From the NCBI RefSeq assembly GCF_019925205.1, contig NC_083568.1:25480393-25544392 (forward strand): a DNA stretch of 64,000 nt, in the 5' to 3' direction. This document shows, piece by piece, positions 47,417 through 60,040 of the stretch. Within the stretch, counting starts at the first letter, position 1. The number at the start of each line of letters is the position of its first letter. Origin of the DNA: Metopolophium dirhodum. Lineage: Eukaryota; Arthropoda; Insecta; Hemiptera; Aphididae. The notes beneath the pieces are model-generated. The model saw nothing but the letters and a program-made list of their open reading frames with translations. It did no database searches and was not told the DNA's origin. Position numbers and translations under genes: made by a program.

Positions 47417-47639
47417 GTTTTTTGTTAGTTTGCTCCGTTACATGGTGTTATTGAATATGCGGTAGCGGTATTTCTATTTCCGTTATTGGCGAATAAAATG
47501 TAGATATTATCATGTTTTTATTTATACAATATTCTATGTTTATACTTCATTAGCTGATATTGTCTATGGATGATAAATATGAAATCAGTGTGATCATAAT
47601 ATAATTATGACTTTATTATAGACATACCAAAAAACACAA

Positions 47640-47760
47640 CATTTTGAAAAAAAAATATTTTTCAATATTTCATTGAAATATTTCAAGGAGGGTGAAAGTT
47701 TCAATTTTGAAATATTTCAAAGTGAAAATGTCATGTGAAATATTTCATACTCATAACCCT
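47640..47760. repeat. Cluster of TGAAATATTTCA palindromic motifs
   Basis: Four related palindromic copies (around 47671, 47680, 47718 and 47736). Such motif clusters occur in subterminal regions of DNA transposons; no element ends are seen. Confidence 0.45.
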
Positions 47761-47761
47761 A

Positions 47762-48400
47762 TTTACACGAGTGAGCTGGGTATGGCTCCATCATAGATAA
47801 TAAAGATATAACATAATTGTCTTATCAGCGGTCATCGAGGGGAACAATTGAGGCCAAATAAAGTATACCTAAATCGAGTATCGACTATCAATATAAAGGA
47901 GCCTCAATTGCCTTCCGCGGGAACGCGGCCTCAAATGTATTTAACATAGGCGTGGACTATCCATATCTGTATTATCTATGGACTTCATCCATAGCACGGA
48001 ATAAGGTGTCAACAATCTAAGGATCAACTTAATAATCAAACACTTAAGTTCAGCAACCTGCAAATCAGGATCTTTTTATTCATAGTGCCCTAATAAGTCA
48101 TAAGAAGGTTAGTTAGGTAAACCTATGGTTAATTAAAGCTATGGTAATGATAGATGACTACCATCACCGGTCGTGAGCTTTGCGATGATCTTTTCCTACT
48201 AACTATCAAGGTATTCGATATTGTAAACATAACAATGAAAGAAAATATTTAAATATTATTAATTTGGTTAGGTTAGGTTAGGTTAGGATAGGGCAGGAAA
48301 TTAGATGTTAACTAATTATCATAGTTTTTAACACGGTCTTAAAAATTGTCAGCAAGAGTTCTACCAGTATAGTTATTAAAAACTTAAATACAGCCAACTT
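47762..48400 (+). repeat. Dispersed repeat, copy 3 (outside the palindrome)
   Basis: Starts TTTACACGAGTGAGCTGGGT and follows 4199-5240 with substitutions and insertions (for example CGCGGGAACGCGGCCTCAAA at about 47915). It lacks the LINE-scrap block. It shows what the arm repeat looks like without recent homogenisation. Confidence 0.75.
48268..48287 (+). repeat. Interstitial telomere-like (TTAGG)4
   Basis: Four perfect TTAGG units, then ATAGG and GCAGG. TTAGG is the ancestral insect telomere repeat, kept in aphids. It sits inside the dispersed-repeat copy and has no counterpart in the arm copies. Confidence 0.8.
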
Positions 48401-49184
48401 TAAATAATGATTTTTTTACCACAACAAATTATAAAATGTATTTTAAAATATAACAAAATATTATTTTATTAGGGTTTTATAAGGTTTTCAATACTTATGA
48501 GTTTTTGTAAATAGAAAATGTATAAAATCAATAGTTTTAATTTAATATATGGTTTTGTGTTTTAATATCCTATTGTCAAAGAATTCTCAGGGTTTCCTTT
48601 TCACATTTTTTTACATTGTACTAAATCTAACTTTTTTCCGCACATATTTACAAAGACTAAAACAGATATCTGACTATGTTTTTATTTGCATTTAGACTTT
48701 ATAGTTTGTAATTTAATATTGACTGTAGACCCATCAAACACAATATTATTTTAAATTAAACATGTTATGTCCTTTATAAATTACAATCACATAGTAGAGT
48801 CCAGGCAGGACCTTTTATCATTTAATTTCTTTGCATCCTTTATAATTTACATTCATTTTTATACATTTTCTAATACATATATTACCATGATACACCTCTG
48901 ATCATAATAACTGTTCGCATTATTATAATGTAAACAACACCTAGTTTTTGGATTGTAGTTAATGTGTATTGTAGTATTTAGCTTCCAGCGAATTCTTTTG
49001 TTTAGTTTTATTTCACCCAGATTTCTCAAACAATTTTTTTTTCACATCATTGAACTCTAGTAGATTTTTTCGTATAAAAATTTTTCAAGATTGACCGGCT
49101 ATACCTGGGAGTACGCTGAGTACCTGTGTACATAATATATAATTTGAAAAGAGACTGGCTAGGTTCTCTCACGTTCCCCATTCA
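48400..49184. other. AT-rich sequence; nothing recognised
   Basis: No gene, element end or tandem repeat seen. Confidence 0.5.
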
Positions 49185-52100
49185 ATTTATTTTTTTGTTT
49201 TCTAAAATGCATTTGCCTGCGGGCGCCAATACCCTCCTTCAATTATTTTTTATGATTTAACCTTTAGCCAAACTTTTTAAACATTGACAATCGGGTACCC
49301 TTGAATAATCCTTATCTTTAATGAACTAAATATTTCAAATGGGTTTTTTTGTTTAATATTCTGGGCATTTTAGTTTGTACTTTGCAATGTGTATTCCTAC
49401 TGTTAAATTTTTTCAAAATTTTATTTTTGGTTTTCTAAAATGCATTTGCCTGCGGGCGCCAACACCCTCCTTCAATTTTTTTTTTAGGATTTAACCTCTA
49501 GCCAAACTTTTTAAACATTGACAATCGGGTACCCTTGATTAATCCTTATCTTTAATGAACTAAAAATTTTAAATAGTTTTTTTTTTGTTTAAGATTCTGG
49601 GTATTTTAGTTTGTACTTTGTAATGTGTATTCCTACATTTAATATTTTTCAAAATTTTTTTTTGGTTTCCTAAAATGCATTTGCCTGCGGGCGCCAACAC
49701 CCTCCTTCAATTTTTTTTTTTTAGGATTTAACCTCTAGCCAAACTTTTTAAACATTGACAATCGGGTACCCTTGAATAATCCTTATCTTTAATGAACTAC
49801 ATATTTTAAATGGTTTTTTATGTTTAATATTCTGGGCATTTTAGTTTGAACTTTGAAATGTATTTTTCTTCTGTAAAATTTTTTCCAAATTTTTTTTTGT
49901 TTTCTAAAATGCATTTGCCTGCGGGCGCCAACACCCTCCTTCAATTTTTTTTTTTTAGTAATGTAACTAGTTGAATATATTGTTTTGACTTGAAAATTGA
50001 TAACTTGGTGCCCCATGAATAATCATTCTTTAATGAACTAAATATTTTGAATAGTTTTTTCTGTTTAAGATTCTGGGCATTTTAGTTTGTACTTTGTAAT
50101 GTGTATTCCTACATTTAATATTTTTCAAAATTTTTTTTTGGTTTCCTAAAATGCATTTGCCTGCGGGCGCCAACACCCTCCTTCAATTTTTTTTTTTTTA
50201 GTAATGTAACTAGTTGAATATATTGTATTGACTTGAAAATTGATAACTTGGTGCCCTATGAATAATCATTCTTTAATGAACTAAATATTTTGAATAGTTA
50301 TTTCTGTTTAAGATTCTGGGTATTTTAGTTTGTACTTTGCAATGTGTATTCCTACTCTTAAATTTTTTCAAAATTTTTTTTTGGTTTCCTAAAATGCATT
50401 TGCCTGCGGGCGCCAACACCCTCCTTCAATTTTTTTTTTAGGATTTAACCTCTAGCCAAACTTTTTAAACATTGACAATCGGGTACCCTTGATTAATCCT
50501 TATCTTTAATGAACTAAATATTTTAAATAGTTTTTTTTTTGTTTAAGATTCTGGGTATTTTAGTTTGTACTTTGTAATGTGTATTCCTACATTTAATATT
50601 TTTCAAAATTTTTTTTTGGTTTCCTAAAATGCATTTGCCTGCGGGCGCCAACACCCTCCTTCAATTTTTTTTTTAGGATTTAACCTCTAGCCAAACTTTT
50701 TAAACATTGACAATCGGTTACCCTTGAATAATCCTTATCTTTAATGAACTAAATATTTTATATGGTTTTTTTTGTTTAATATTCTGGGCATTTTAGTTTG
50801 AACTTTGAAATGTATTTTTCTTCTGTAAAATTTTTTCCAAATTTTTTTTTGTTTTCTAAAATGCATTTGCCTGCGGGCGCCAACACCCTCCTTCAATTTT
50901 TTTTTTTTAGTAATGTAACTAGTTGAATATATTGTATTGACTTGAAAATTGATAACTTGGTGCCCTATGAATAATCATTCTTTAATGAACTAAATGTTTT
51001 GAATAGTTTTTTCTGTTTAAGATTCTGGGCATTTTAGTTTGTACTTTGCAATGTGTATTCCTACTGTTAAATTTTTTCTACATTTTATTTTTGGTTTTCT
51101 AAAATGCATTTGCCTGCGGGCGCCAACACCCTCCTTCAATTTTTTTTTTAGGATTTAACCTCTAGCCAAACTTTTTAAACATTGACAATCGGGTACCCTT
51201 GATTAATCCTTATCTTTAATGAACTAAAAATTTTAAATAGTTTTTTTTTTGTTTAAGATTCTGGGTATTTTAGTTTGTACTTAGCAATGTGTACTCCTAC
51301 ATTTAAATTTTTTCAAAATTTTTTTTTGGTTTCCTAAAATGCATTTGCCTGCGGGCGCCAACACCCTCCTTCAATTTTTTTTTTAGGATTTAACCTCTAG
51401 CCAAACTTTTTAAACATTGACAATCGGGTACCCTTGAATAATCCTTGTTTTATGAAATAAATATTTTGAATAGTTTTTTCTGTTTAAGGTTCTGGGCATT
51501 TTAGCTTGTACTTTGAAATGTGTATTCCTACTCTTAAATTTTTTCAAAATTTTTTTTTGGTTTCCTAAAATGCATTTGCCTGCGGGCGCCAACACCCTCC
51601 TTCAATTTTTTTTTTTTAGTAATGTAACTAGTTGAATATATTGTATTGACTTGAAAATTGATAACTTGGTGCCCTATGAATAATCATTCTTTAATGAACT
51701 AAATATTTTGAATAGTTATTTCTGTTTAAGATTCTGGGTATTTTAGTTTGTACTTTGCAATGTGTATTCCTACTGTTAAATTTTTTCAAAATTTTATTTT
51801 TGGTTTTCTAAAATGCATTTGCCCGCGGGCGCCAACACCCTCCTTCAATTTTTTTTTTAGGATTTAACCTCTAGCCAAACTTTTTAATTATTGACAATCG
51901 GGTACCCTTGATTAATCCTTATCTTTAATGAACTAAATATTTTAAATAGTTTTTTTTTTATTTAAGATTCTGGGTATTTTAGTTTGTACTTTGCAATGTG
52001 TATTCCTACTGTTAAATTTTTTCAAAATTTTATTTTTGGTTTTCTAAAATGCATTTGCCTGCGGGCGCCAACACCTTCCTTCAATTTTTTATTTATGATT

Positions 52101-54092
52101 TTACCTTTTGCCAATTTTTTTGTGTTGCCCTCCTTCAATTTTTTTTTTAGTCATGTAACTCTAGTTTAATATTTTGTATTGACTTGAAAATTGATAACTT
52201 GGTGCCCTATGAATAATCATTCTTTAATGAACTAAATATTTTGAATAGTTATTTCTGTTTAAGATTCTGGGTATTTTAGTTTGTACTTTGCAATGTGTAT
52301 TCCTACTCTTAAATTTTTTCAAAATTTTTTTTTGGTTTCCTAACATGCATTTGCCTGCGGGCGCCAACACCCTCCTTCAATTTTTTTTTTAGGATTTAAC
52401 CTCTAGCCAAACTTTTTAAACATTGACAATCGGGTATCCTTGATTAATCCTTATCTTTAATGAACTAAATATTTTAAATGGTTTTTTTTGTTTAATATTC
52501 TGGGCATTTTAGTTTGAACTTTGAAATGTATTTTTCTTCTGTAAAATTTTTTCCAAATTTTTTTTGTTTTCTAAAATGAATTTGCCTGCGGGCGCCAACA
52601 CCCTCCTTCAATTTTTTTTTAGGATTTAACCTCTAGCCAAATATTTTAAACATTGACAATCTGGTACCTCTTGAATAATCCTTGTTTAATGAACTAAAAA
52701 TTTTAAATAGTTTTTTTTTTGTTTAAGATTCTGGGTATTTTAGTTTGTACTTTGTAATGTGTATTCCTACATTTAATATTTTTCAAAATTTTTTTTTGGT
52801 TTCCTAAAATGCATTTGCCTGCGGGCGCCAACACCCTCCTTCAATTTTTTTTTTAGGATTTAACCTCTAGCCAAACTTTTTAAACATTGACAATCGGGTA
52901 ACCTTGAATAATCCTTATCTTAAATGAACTAAATATTTTATATGGTTTTTTTTGTTTAATATTCTGGGCATTTTAGTTTGAACTTTGAAATGTATTTTTC
53001 TTCTGTAAAATTTTTTCCAAATTTATTTTTGTTTTCTAAAATGCATTTGCCTGCGGGCGCCAACACCTTCCTTCAATTTTTTTTTTAGGATTTAACCTCT
53101 AGCCAAACTTTTTAAACATTGACAATCGGGTACCCTTGATTAATCCTTATCTTTAATGAACTAAATATTTTAAATGGTTTTTTTTGTTTAATATTCTGGG
53201 CATTTTAGTTTGAACTTTGAAATGTATTTTTCTTCTTTTTTTTAGTCATGTAACTCTAGTTTAATATTATGTATTGACTTGAAAATTGATAACTTGGTGC
53301 CCTATGAATAATCATTCTTTAATGAACTAAATGTTTTGAATAGTTTTTTCTGTTTAAGATTCTGGGCATTTTAGTTTGTACTTTGCAATGTGTATTCCTA
53401 CTGTTAAATTTTTTCTACATTTTATTTTTGGTTTCCTAAAATGCATTTGCCTGCGGGCTTCAACACACTCCTTCAATTTTTTTTTATGATTTATCCTCTA
53501 GCCAAATTTTTTAAACATTGTCAATCTGGTACCTCTTGAATAATCCTTGTTTAATGAAATAAATATTTTAAATAGTTTTTTTTTTGTTTAAGATTCTGGG
53601 TATTTTAGTTTGTACTTTGTAATGTGTATTCCAACATTTAAATTTTTTCAAAATTTTATTTTTGGTTTCCTAAAATGTATTTGCCTGCGGGCGCCAACAC
53701 CCTCCTTCAATTTTTTTTTATGATTTATCCTTTAGCCAAATTTTTTAAACATTGACAATCTGGTACCTCTTGAATAATCCTTGTTTTTTGAAATAAATAT
53801 TTTAAATAGTTTTTTTTTTGTTTAAGATTCTGGGCATTTTAGTTTGTACTTTGTAATGTGTATTCCAACATTTAAATTTTTTCAAAATTTTATTTTTGGT
53901 TTCCTAAAATGTATTTGCCTGCGGGCGCCAACACCCTCCTTCAATTTTTTTTTATGATTTATCCTTTAGCCAAATTTTTTAAACATTGTCAATCTGGTAC
54001 CTCTTGAATAATTCTTGTTTTATGAAATAAATATTTTGAATAGTTTTTTCTGTTTAAGATTCTGGGCATTTTAGCTTGTACTTTGAAATGTA
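49185..54092 (+). repeat. Satellite array, 20 units of about 231-243 bp with two core types
   Basis: The anchor GCATTTGCCTGCGGGCGCC (or a one-base variant) starts at 49209, 49442, 49677, 49911, 50153, 50396, 50631, 50863, 51106, 51341, 51572, 51815, 52051, 52347, 52578, 52811, 53043, 53443, 53677 and 53911. Each anchor is followed by AACACCCTCCTTCAA, a T run and AG, then one of two cores: type A (GATTTAACCTCTAGCCAAAC) or type B (AATGTAACTAGTTGAATA). Order from the left: A A A B B A A B A A B A B A A A A, then a fused B piece, then three diverged A units. The two long gaps (296 and 400 bp) hold partial extra units. Frames on the minus strand are shadows of the repeat. Confidence 0.95.
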
Positions 54093-55416
54093 TATTTGAA
54101 TATGGAAATAGATATTTTTCATAGAATACCTACATAAATTAATTTTTATATTGGTATCGCCATTCGTATAATTAGTAGTGAATGTTGGTACAGTTGGTTG
54201 GGTTTTTAGTTTTTTAATACATAATAAATTCAAAAATATGTTCAAAATTTAAATTATTCAAAAATGAATTTGGCTGGAAATTTTCTTTTGTCAATCTTAA
54301 TGTCGATACTTTTTTGAGAATATAAATTTGATTTCAAGGCTTGGCTACGTTGAATCCTGAAGACTTTAATGCGATATGACCAATATTGAATGATTTACGT
54401 TTTCGATATAATACGAATTTGAAAAACATATCAAACAATTTAAAAGGCTTGACTGCGTTGTATCTTAAAGACTTCAAGTTGATAAGATTAATATTGATGA
54501 AGTTAGGATTTCAAGTATTTTTAAAAAAACTATAAATCTAAAGTTCAATTTTTGGAACTCAGATCAGTTATGCTAAATTCTCATTAAGTACCTACTTGAG
54601 CAAAAGTATTCAAATACTTTTTAATCACTTGAATACGCGTATTTTACATTCTTTTCAAAACAGGTATCTGTATTTGTATACTCTTAAAAAGTATTTTTTC
54701 TAGTAAGTATTATATTAATATTGTTAAACTAACATTCTAATAGATTATAGATTTAAATAATAATTTAACAACTGTGTTCCAGAATACAGAATATAATATA
54801 TAGTGTATTATATATGGATACATTTACGACTTATTTTACACTTATAAGTTATAATATATTTACAAGACTTATATTTATTTATTTGATTTTTTGTTTATTA
54901 TAGTCAACAAATAATACCTTTTGGATAAATTAGGTATTCACAAAGTTAATTTCAAATTATGTTAATAAATCATAACCATTGTTATTACTTATTTTTTAAC
55001 TGTTTTCAAAATTTACATTAACAGTAGTAATATTTAAAATAAAATTGTCAAAATTGTACTTCATTGTTAATGTTGTCGTAAACGTCTGTGTTAAAATATT
55101 TCCTTATTTATATGAAAAAAACATTATATAGCCAAATAGGTAGTATTATTTAAACATTGTTAATTAATCAAAAGTTCATATTATATAATATCCATTTATA
55201 ACTTAGAATATAAATTTAAAACCATAGTACGTGCAGTGCTACTCTACCTGTGTTGTGTTAAAATAAATTAAATTATTTATCTAAGTAATCACTGTAGCTT
55301 ATGAAAAAAACAGTCTGTTGTGGCATTGTCCATGTACAAAATATATCTGAACCACTCAGAACACCCTGAAAAAAAGTTCTAATGATGTGCCTGATAGTTA
55401 TTAATATAGTATAGTG
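54093..55416. other. Post-satellite AT-rich region with decayed transposon motifs
   Basis: An imperfect direct repeat (GGCTTGGCTACGTTGAATCC at about 54340 and GGCTTGACTGCGTTGTATC at about 54450, each followed by GAAGACTT/AAAGACTT). AGTATTCAAATACTTTTTAA-type motifs at 54607-54700 look like DNA-transposon remains. No gene recognised. Confidence 0.4.
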
Positions 55417-56163
55417 CAGTGGTCGGCAACCTTTTGAAGAAGGTAAAAAGAAAAAAATAGCTGTTTAAAACTTTAAAATAATAGAGCATAAAAATTACAG
55501 TTTTTAATAATATAATAATTATAATATAAAAGTATGGAAATTACAACTGCTTTAGGCTTTATTTGATTTTTGTTGTTGGATATTGTTTATTATTTTTTAA
55601 ATTTCCACATTAAAATTTCTTGTGCTGGCTCGAAGTACATGGTGGAGATGGTCATTAATTAAACGTGAACGGTATGGATTTTTAATTTTTTTCATATGAG
55701 AAAAGGCCTGTTCACACACGTAAATGGATCCAAACATACTGAAGTATTTTGCAGCTATATTTTTAATTTTTGAAAATTATGCCGGAAGTTCAACGAAAAA
55801 AAGTAAAGCAGATGCTTTGAATGAGTCTTTTAAGATATATTGTGACTGCAAATCTATTATTTCCATTTGAAGCTCAACATCAACATCTTCATATTTAATA
55901 TTAAATGGATTGGCGAGTAGTTGAAAAACGCAACGTTTTACTTTACTGAACAGAATAGAAAATTAATATTATAATCCAAATACACTCGTCGTATCTACTC
56001 TAGGTATCTTATCGGTAACTGTCAAGGTATATCTACCATTATAAAATATGACTGATAGAAACGTTCAATTATATATTTTATACAATATGATTTTTTTGAT
56101 ATAATATTCGATTGAATGTCGTTGTCGTAGAATTTAATGCGGGCCGCCGGTTGCCGACCACTG
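55417..56163. mobile_element. Non-autonomous hAT transposon with perfect TIRs and 8-bp target duplication
   Basis: Begins CAGTGGTCGGCAACC and ends GGTTGCCGACCACTG (perfect 15-bp terminal inverted repeats; 747 bp in all). Flanked by GTATAGTG at 55409-55416 and GTATAGTG at 56164-56171, the 8-bp duplication typical of hAT. It retains only the C-terminal part of its transposase on the minus strand. It cannot move without a partner, but its ends look intact. Confidence 0.95.
55597..55953 (-). pseudogene. hAT transposase C-terminal (dimerisation-domain) fragment
   Basis: A minus-strand frame runs from about 55953 to the stop at 55597-55599, with one in-frame TAA near 55780. After that stop it reads AAKYFSMFGSIYVCEQAFSH, then MKKIKNPYRSRLINDHLHH. 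This matches the hAT family dimerisation region, whose usual core is FGSTYxCEQxFS..K..xRSRLTDEHL. The N-terminal BED finger and the catalytic Asp/Glu region are deleted. The domain mediates transposase self-association in intact relatives; here it is a relic. Confidence 0.88.
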
Positions 56164-56171
56164 GTATAGTG

Positions 56172-56609
56172 TGTACTGAAAGAATTCAGATTTGTTTGAT
56201 TAATTAATATAGTACCTATTAAAACAATTTTGTTAATTTAACACAAGAAATCGATAATATTTTTAATATTTTTAAAAAAAATTAACTTAAATTATAAACT
56301 TGCTGTATATTTTATTATGATTGCTTCTAACAGTAATTCAAGAAAGATAATGTGTTTATTGGTGCAAATGTATGTTTTCTTGCCAATTATAAAAATATTG
56401 AGTGCTGAGTGGGTATAATATTACATATAAATAATAATGTTTATTTTAGTAACAGTAAAAAACTGTATGAGGGATACATTTTCAATTCAGAATTAAATTA
56501 AAAGTGTAAAATTAAATGTTATACCCAAAATACGTATTATAAGATGTAACAACTAATAGTTATTAGGTTAAGTTGCGTTCGGTTGTATACGACTTAAGCA
56601 ATTATTATA
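56172..56609. other. AT-rich sequence; nothing recognised
   Basis: No gene or repeat identified. Confidence 0.5.
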
Positions 56610-56975
56610 TTTTACAAACGATGCACAAACGTTTGGCACCTTAAAAATTTCAATTTTCCAAAAAGAGGGTGTCTCGTTTCAATGGCCCCGCCACTTTATT
56701 TTTTGGATAGCGCTGGGAGTTTTTGTGCACAAACGATTGGACTTGGTGCACATTTCTGCACAAACGATGCACAAACGTTTGGCACATTCAAAAATCCAAA
56801 TATTCAATGTGAGAGGGGCTACCGTTTCAATGCCCCCCCCCCATTTTGTTTTAGGAATAGAGCTTTCAGTTTTTGTGCACAAACGATTGGACTTGGTGCA
56901 CATTTCTGCACAAACGATGCACAAACGTTTGGCGTGGTCAGAAGTTTAAATTTCGAAAGTGGGGGGGCCATTGAA
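56610..56975 (+). repeat. Short tandem array, about 148-bp period, about 2.4 units
   Basis: ATGCACAAACGTTTGGC at 56621, 56767 and 56917. Units also share GTTTCAATG(G/C)CCCC, TTTTTGTGCACAAACG and GATTGGACTTGGTGCACA. Short frames on both strands across it simply read the repeat. The palindromic TTGTGCACAA core recurs. Confidence 0.85.
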
Positions 56976-59900
56976 ATTGACCTGAAATATGTACATCGCT
57001 GATAGGTACGTACGCCAAAAATATCCTATCGCAAAAGTATACAATTATAAACCGAGAACAGAAACTATTTGTAAATATCACGCGTTGGAAAATTTAATTC
57101 AAACTTTTTGATTATTTAGGTCAGTAAACAAATTTCTAATGCGAGCGGTGGAAGAGTTCATGTGATTTATAATTCCCAAAATCACAGTAATTATTATTCG
57201 TCGTAGAACGCAAACATATATAATATAATATAAAATATTATAAATATAATATATGTCGCAAGGTCATTATAATGCACGTTCCCTGGTTCTGTGTGCGTAG
57301 GTACTCGTACAAACAGGAACGTCAAGAAAAACAATTAGATTATTATTAATATTATTATAACAATTGTATAACATACTTTATGACCGCGTATTATGCATCA
57401 ATGCTGTTGTAAATTATAATATAACTATATAACAAATGTGATACAATTTACTGTAAATTTTAATATTTTAGCCGAGTATTTTTCGTTTTTAAAACGCATA
57501 TTATTATCCTGTACAAATGAGTTAAGACTGTCAAAAGTAATGGGTACATGATTCGAGTGAAATTTATTTATATTTTACATAACGCATTAATATGCGTGTA
57601 TCGCGATTCATAATTATTGATATCTATAGAAATCGAATAGACAATTGAGTCCAAACAGCATTATATCAACAATTGTATATATATATATAGAGATTAGTGT
57701 ATTATCAAGATTATTATATAAAACGTCAATTCTCCAGTCAGTTTTTGATCGTAAAATATGAAAATACGGTTATTAATATTTAAAGAGGCCGACTCACCGA
57801 AATTCTTAAATTAAGTTTTTAATCTTTTAAGACGGGAAAACGCAGCTGCAGCCTTCAGTGGCAACGAAAAGTAATATTTTCGTAGTTGGATAATTTTACA
57901 GCAAAGTTTTCGTATTGTTAATGGGTGATTAAAATATAATAACATATTTGAAGTTCATCAATATTATAATAATGTGTCTAATTAATTGAAAAATAAATCA
58001 TTTATACATTGCATAATGATATTAGTAAATAGTACGTATGCGAAACACCACTCGTAATAATATAAACGAATTTATGAGAACCTCAACACCGCGCAAGACA
58101 CGTCATATTGATAAATCTGTCAGAATAATAATTATTTCTGCTCTATAATAATCTAACGATACGCTTCTTGAACATCGCAAATAAAACGGATAAGAATAAT
58201 ACTTATTATAATATTGTATTGAATTACTTAATGGTTTGAATCGTATAAATAATAATAATCGTATAAATAATCGTATTAATCACGAATTAGCCAGAAGAGT
58301 ATAATATTATAGTGATGATCTTAACATTTCCACTTATCGTCGAAACGCCGCCGCGAGGTTGGTAGGTACAAAAATTGTAATTTTCTCCGTGACCCTATTC
58401 CCATTTCACCCTTAATGTCTTGGTCGTTTTCCAAGATTGTATAGTGCGCACTTTGTATTTACAGAGTGAGGGGGGGTGAAACCCAAAATGGCACACATAC
58501 GATGGCTCTATTTCGAACATTTTTCACAGTTCACGATTTTGTGCAGTAGCGTGGAGCAAAATTCTTATCAGAAACTATATATACGACACATAGGTGTGGC
58601 AGATTATAAATAATATCGCACTTATATAGGAGGTACCTTATATATATATATATATATATTATATTGCGTATACATTATTCACACGATTACAATCGAACAC
58701 TTATAACCTAAGCTAGGACATGACGTTAAACGCATAAAATAACAGCAGGTATACACGGCCGTTTTAAAAGCAAACGATATTTACAGGGAGCTGCAAAGGT
58801 GGTTTTAACCGTGTACATATATATATATATATGTGGACCGAAAGCAATTATTCCGGAAAACATTATAACATAACATAATTATTATTGTAATGTAATTTGT
58901 CGTAGATTTTAATACTGCCACAGTATGGAGAAAAACTTGATAAAAAATAAACGATTGGACATGAAAAATTGGGTTCACATATACCGTGCATGTCCGCGAA
59001 AACTGGATACACTCTACAACTCAAAATATACGTTACGCTATAAACATTTTAGAATTACGTCTGCGGGATATTGATGGTCTGTTGGTATATAGTTTCGTTT
59101 CCCGAAAACGGAATTAAAAAATATGTACATAGAGTAACTTGAGTAATGTATGGGTTATTTAATTATACAGTGTACCCTGTTTTCGCGAGGACGCACGGTT
59201 TATCATAATATTTGTATTTTACTTTTTGAAATCAGCGTTTAATTTATTGCCAACCGATAATCCGCTTAAACCTCCCGCGTCGTGCATGTCTCCCGTTTTA
59301 TAGGTATAGGTGATACTGCTCTATGCTTTGTTTATTAATTTAGTTTAGTGAAACGCAGAACCAACAGGATTTTGGTATCGTCGTCCCACGCCGCAGCGCG
59401 CACAGACAGACCTCCCCTTTCGTTTTATTAATAATAATATCATATAATGGATTACAAATTACAATGTATACGATTGTTTAATTTATTTTTTATCTCCCCC
59501 ACCCGCAATCAAAACATTCGTTATCTCGTAATAATAATATTGCTTTCTGACTTTGGGAGGCTGTAATATTCGCACGCACGTTAGGCTAGCATTTTGTATA
59601 TTATTTTAGGTATTATAGTAAATGTAATTCATACCGAACGTCTGCAGTGTATCAATAAACGACGCATGAGACTAATATCATATTGTTTGTAGACTAGACA
59701 GAGGTGACTAGTGGATCAATAAAAAACAAATTAATACTTATAGGCTATAGTGAAAAACGTGCCACTTCAACGACATTAAACCAACCTCAGGTCAGGTCTT
59801 ATTGATTTATGCCCTATATTTTTCGTAAAATAATAATTAATTGCATTATTTTCGGTCGATTTACTGATTGCGAGAACTAGAGAAATATAGAATTTACTCT

Positions 59901-60039
59901 ATACTTTTTTACTTAATTATCACAATTCAATTGTCAAAGTACAAAACGAAATAATGATTATATAAAATATGATTCATGGTATTCTAATAATTTAAAACTA
60001 TTATTCTTGTACCTACATTATGCAATAAATATAAATAAT
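56976..60039. other. Unique AT-rich sequence with microsatellites; no gene recognised
   Basis: (AT)n runs at about 57678-57690, 58628-58650 and 58817-58832. Slightly GC-richer patches at 58340-58500 and 59270-59420 contain no readable coding sequence. Nothing else supportable. Confidence 0.4.
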
Positions 60040-60040
60040 A

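Larger units (their letters stand above)
46032..47470 (-). pseudogene. Broken histone gene locus
   Basis: A GC-richer block holding pieces of at least two histone transcription units on the minus strand: 3' stem-loops at 46311-46326 and 47401-47416, a TATA box at 47085-47092, CCAAT boxes near 47175 and 47351, and the first 14 codons of H3 at 46898-46939. A 48-bp 5'-UTR-like segment is duplicated (46742-46789 and 47011-47058), and the phrase AAGACTGATGATTTTG occurs at about 46700 and 47122. No complete histone coding sequence remains. It lies directly against the outer visible edge of the palindrome. Confidence 0.75.

Noticed and set aside
49185..54092. Regular repeats with spacers, CRISPR-like at first glance
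   Set aside because: Units are 231-243 bp, the variable cores are shared among units, and the sequence is eukaryotic. It is a satellite.
56682..57002. 106-residue repeated protein
   Set aside because: Frames exist on both strands across the 148-bp tandem repeat; they follow the repeat, not a gene.
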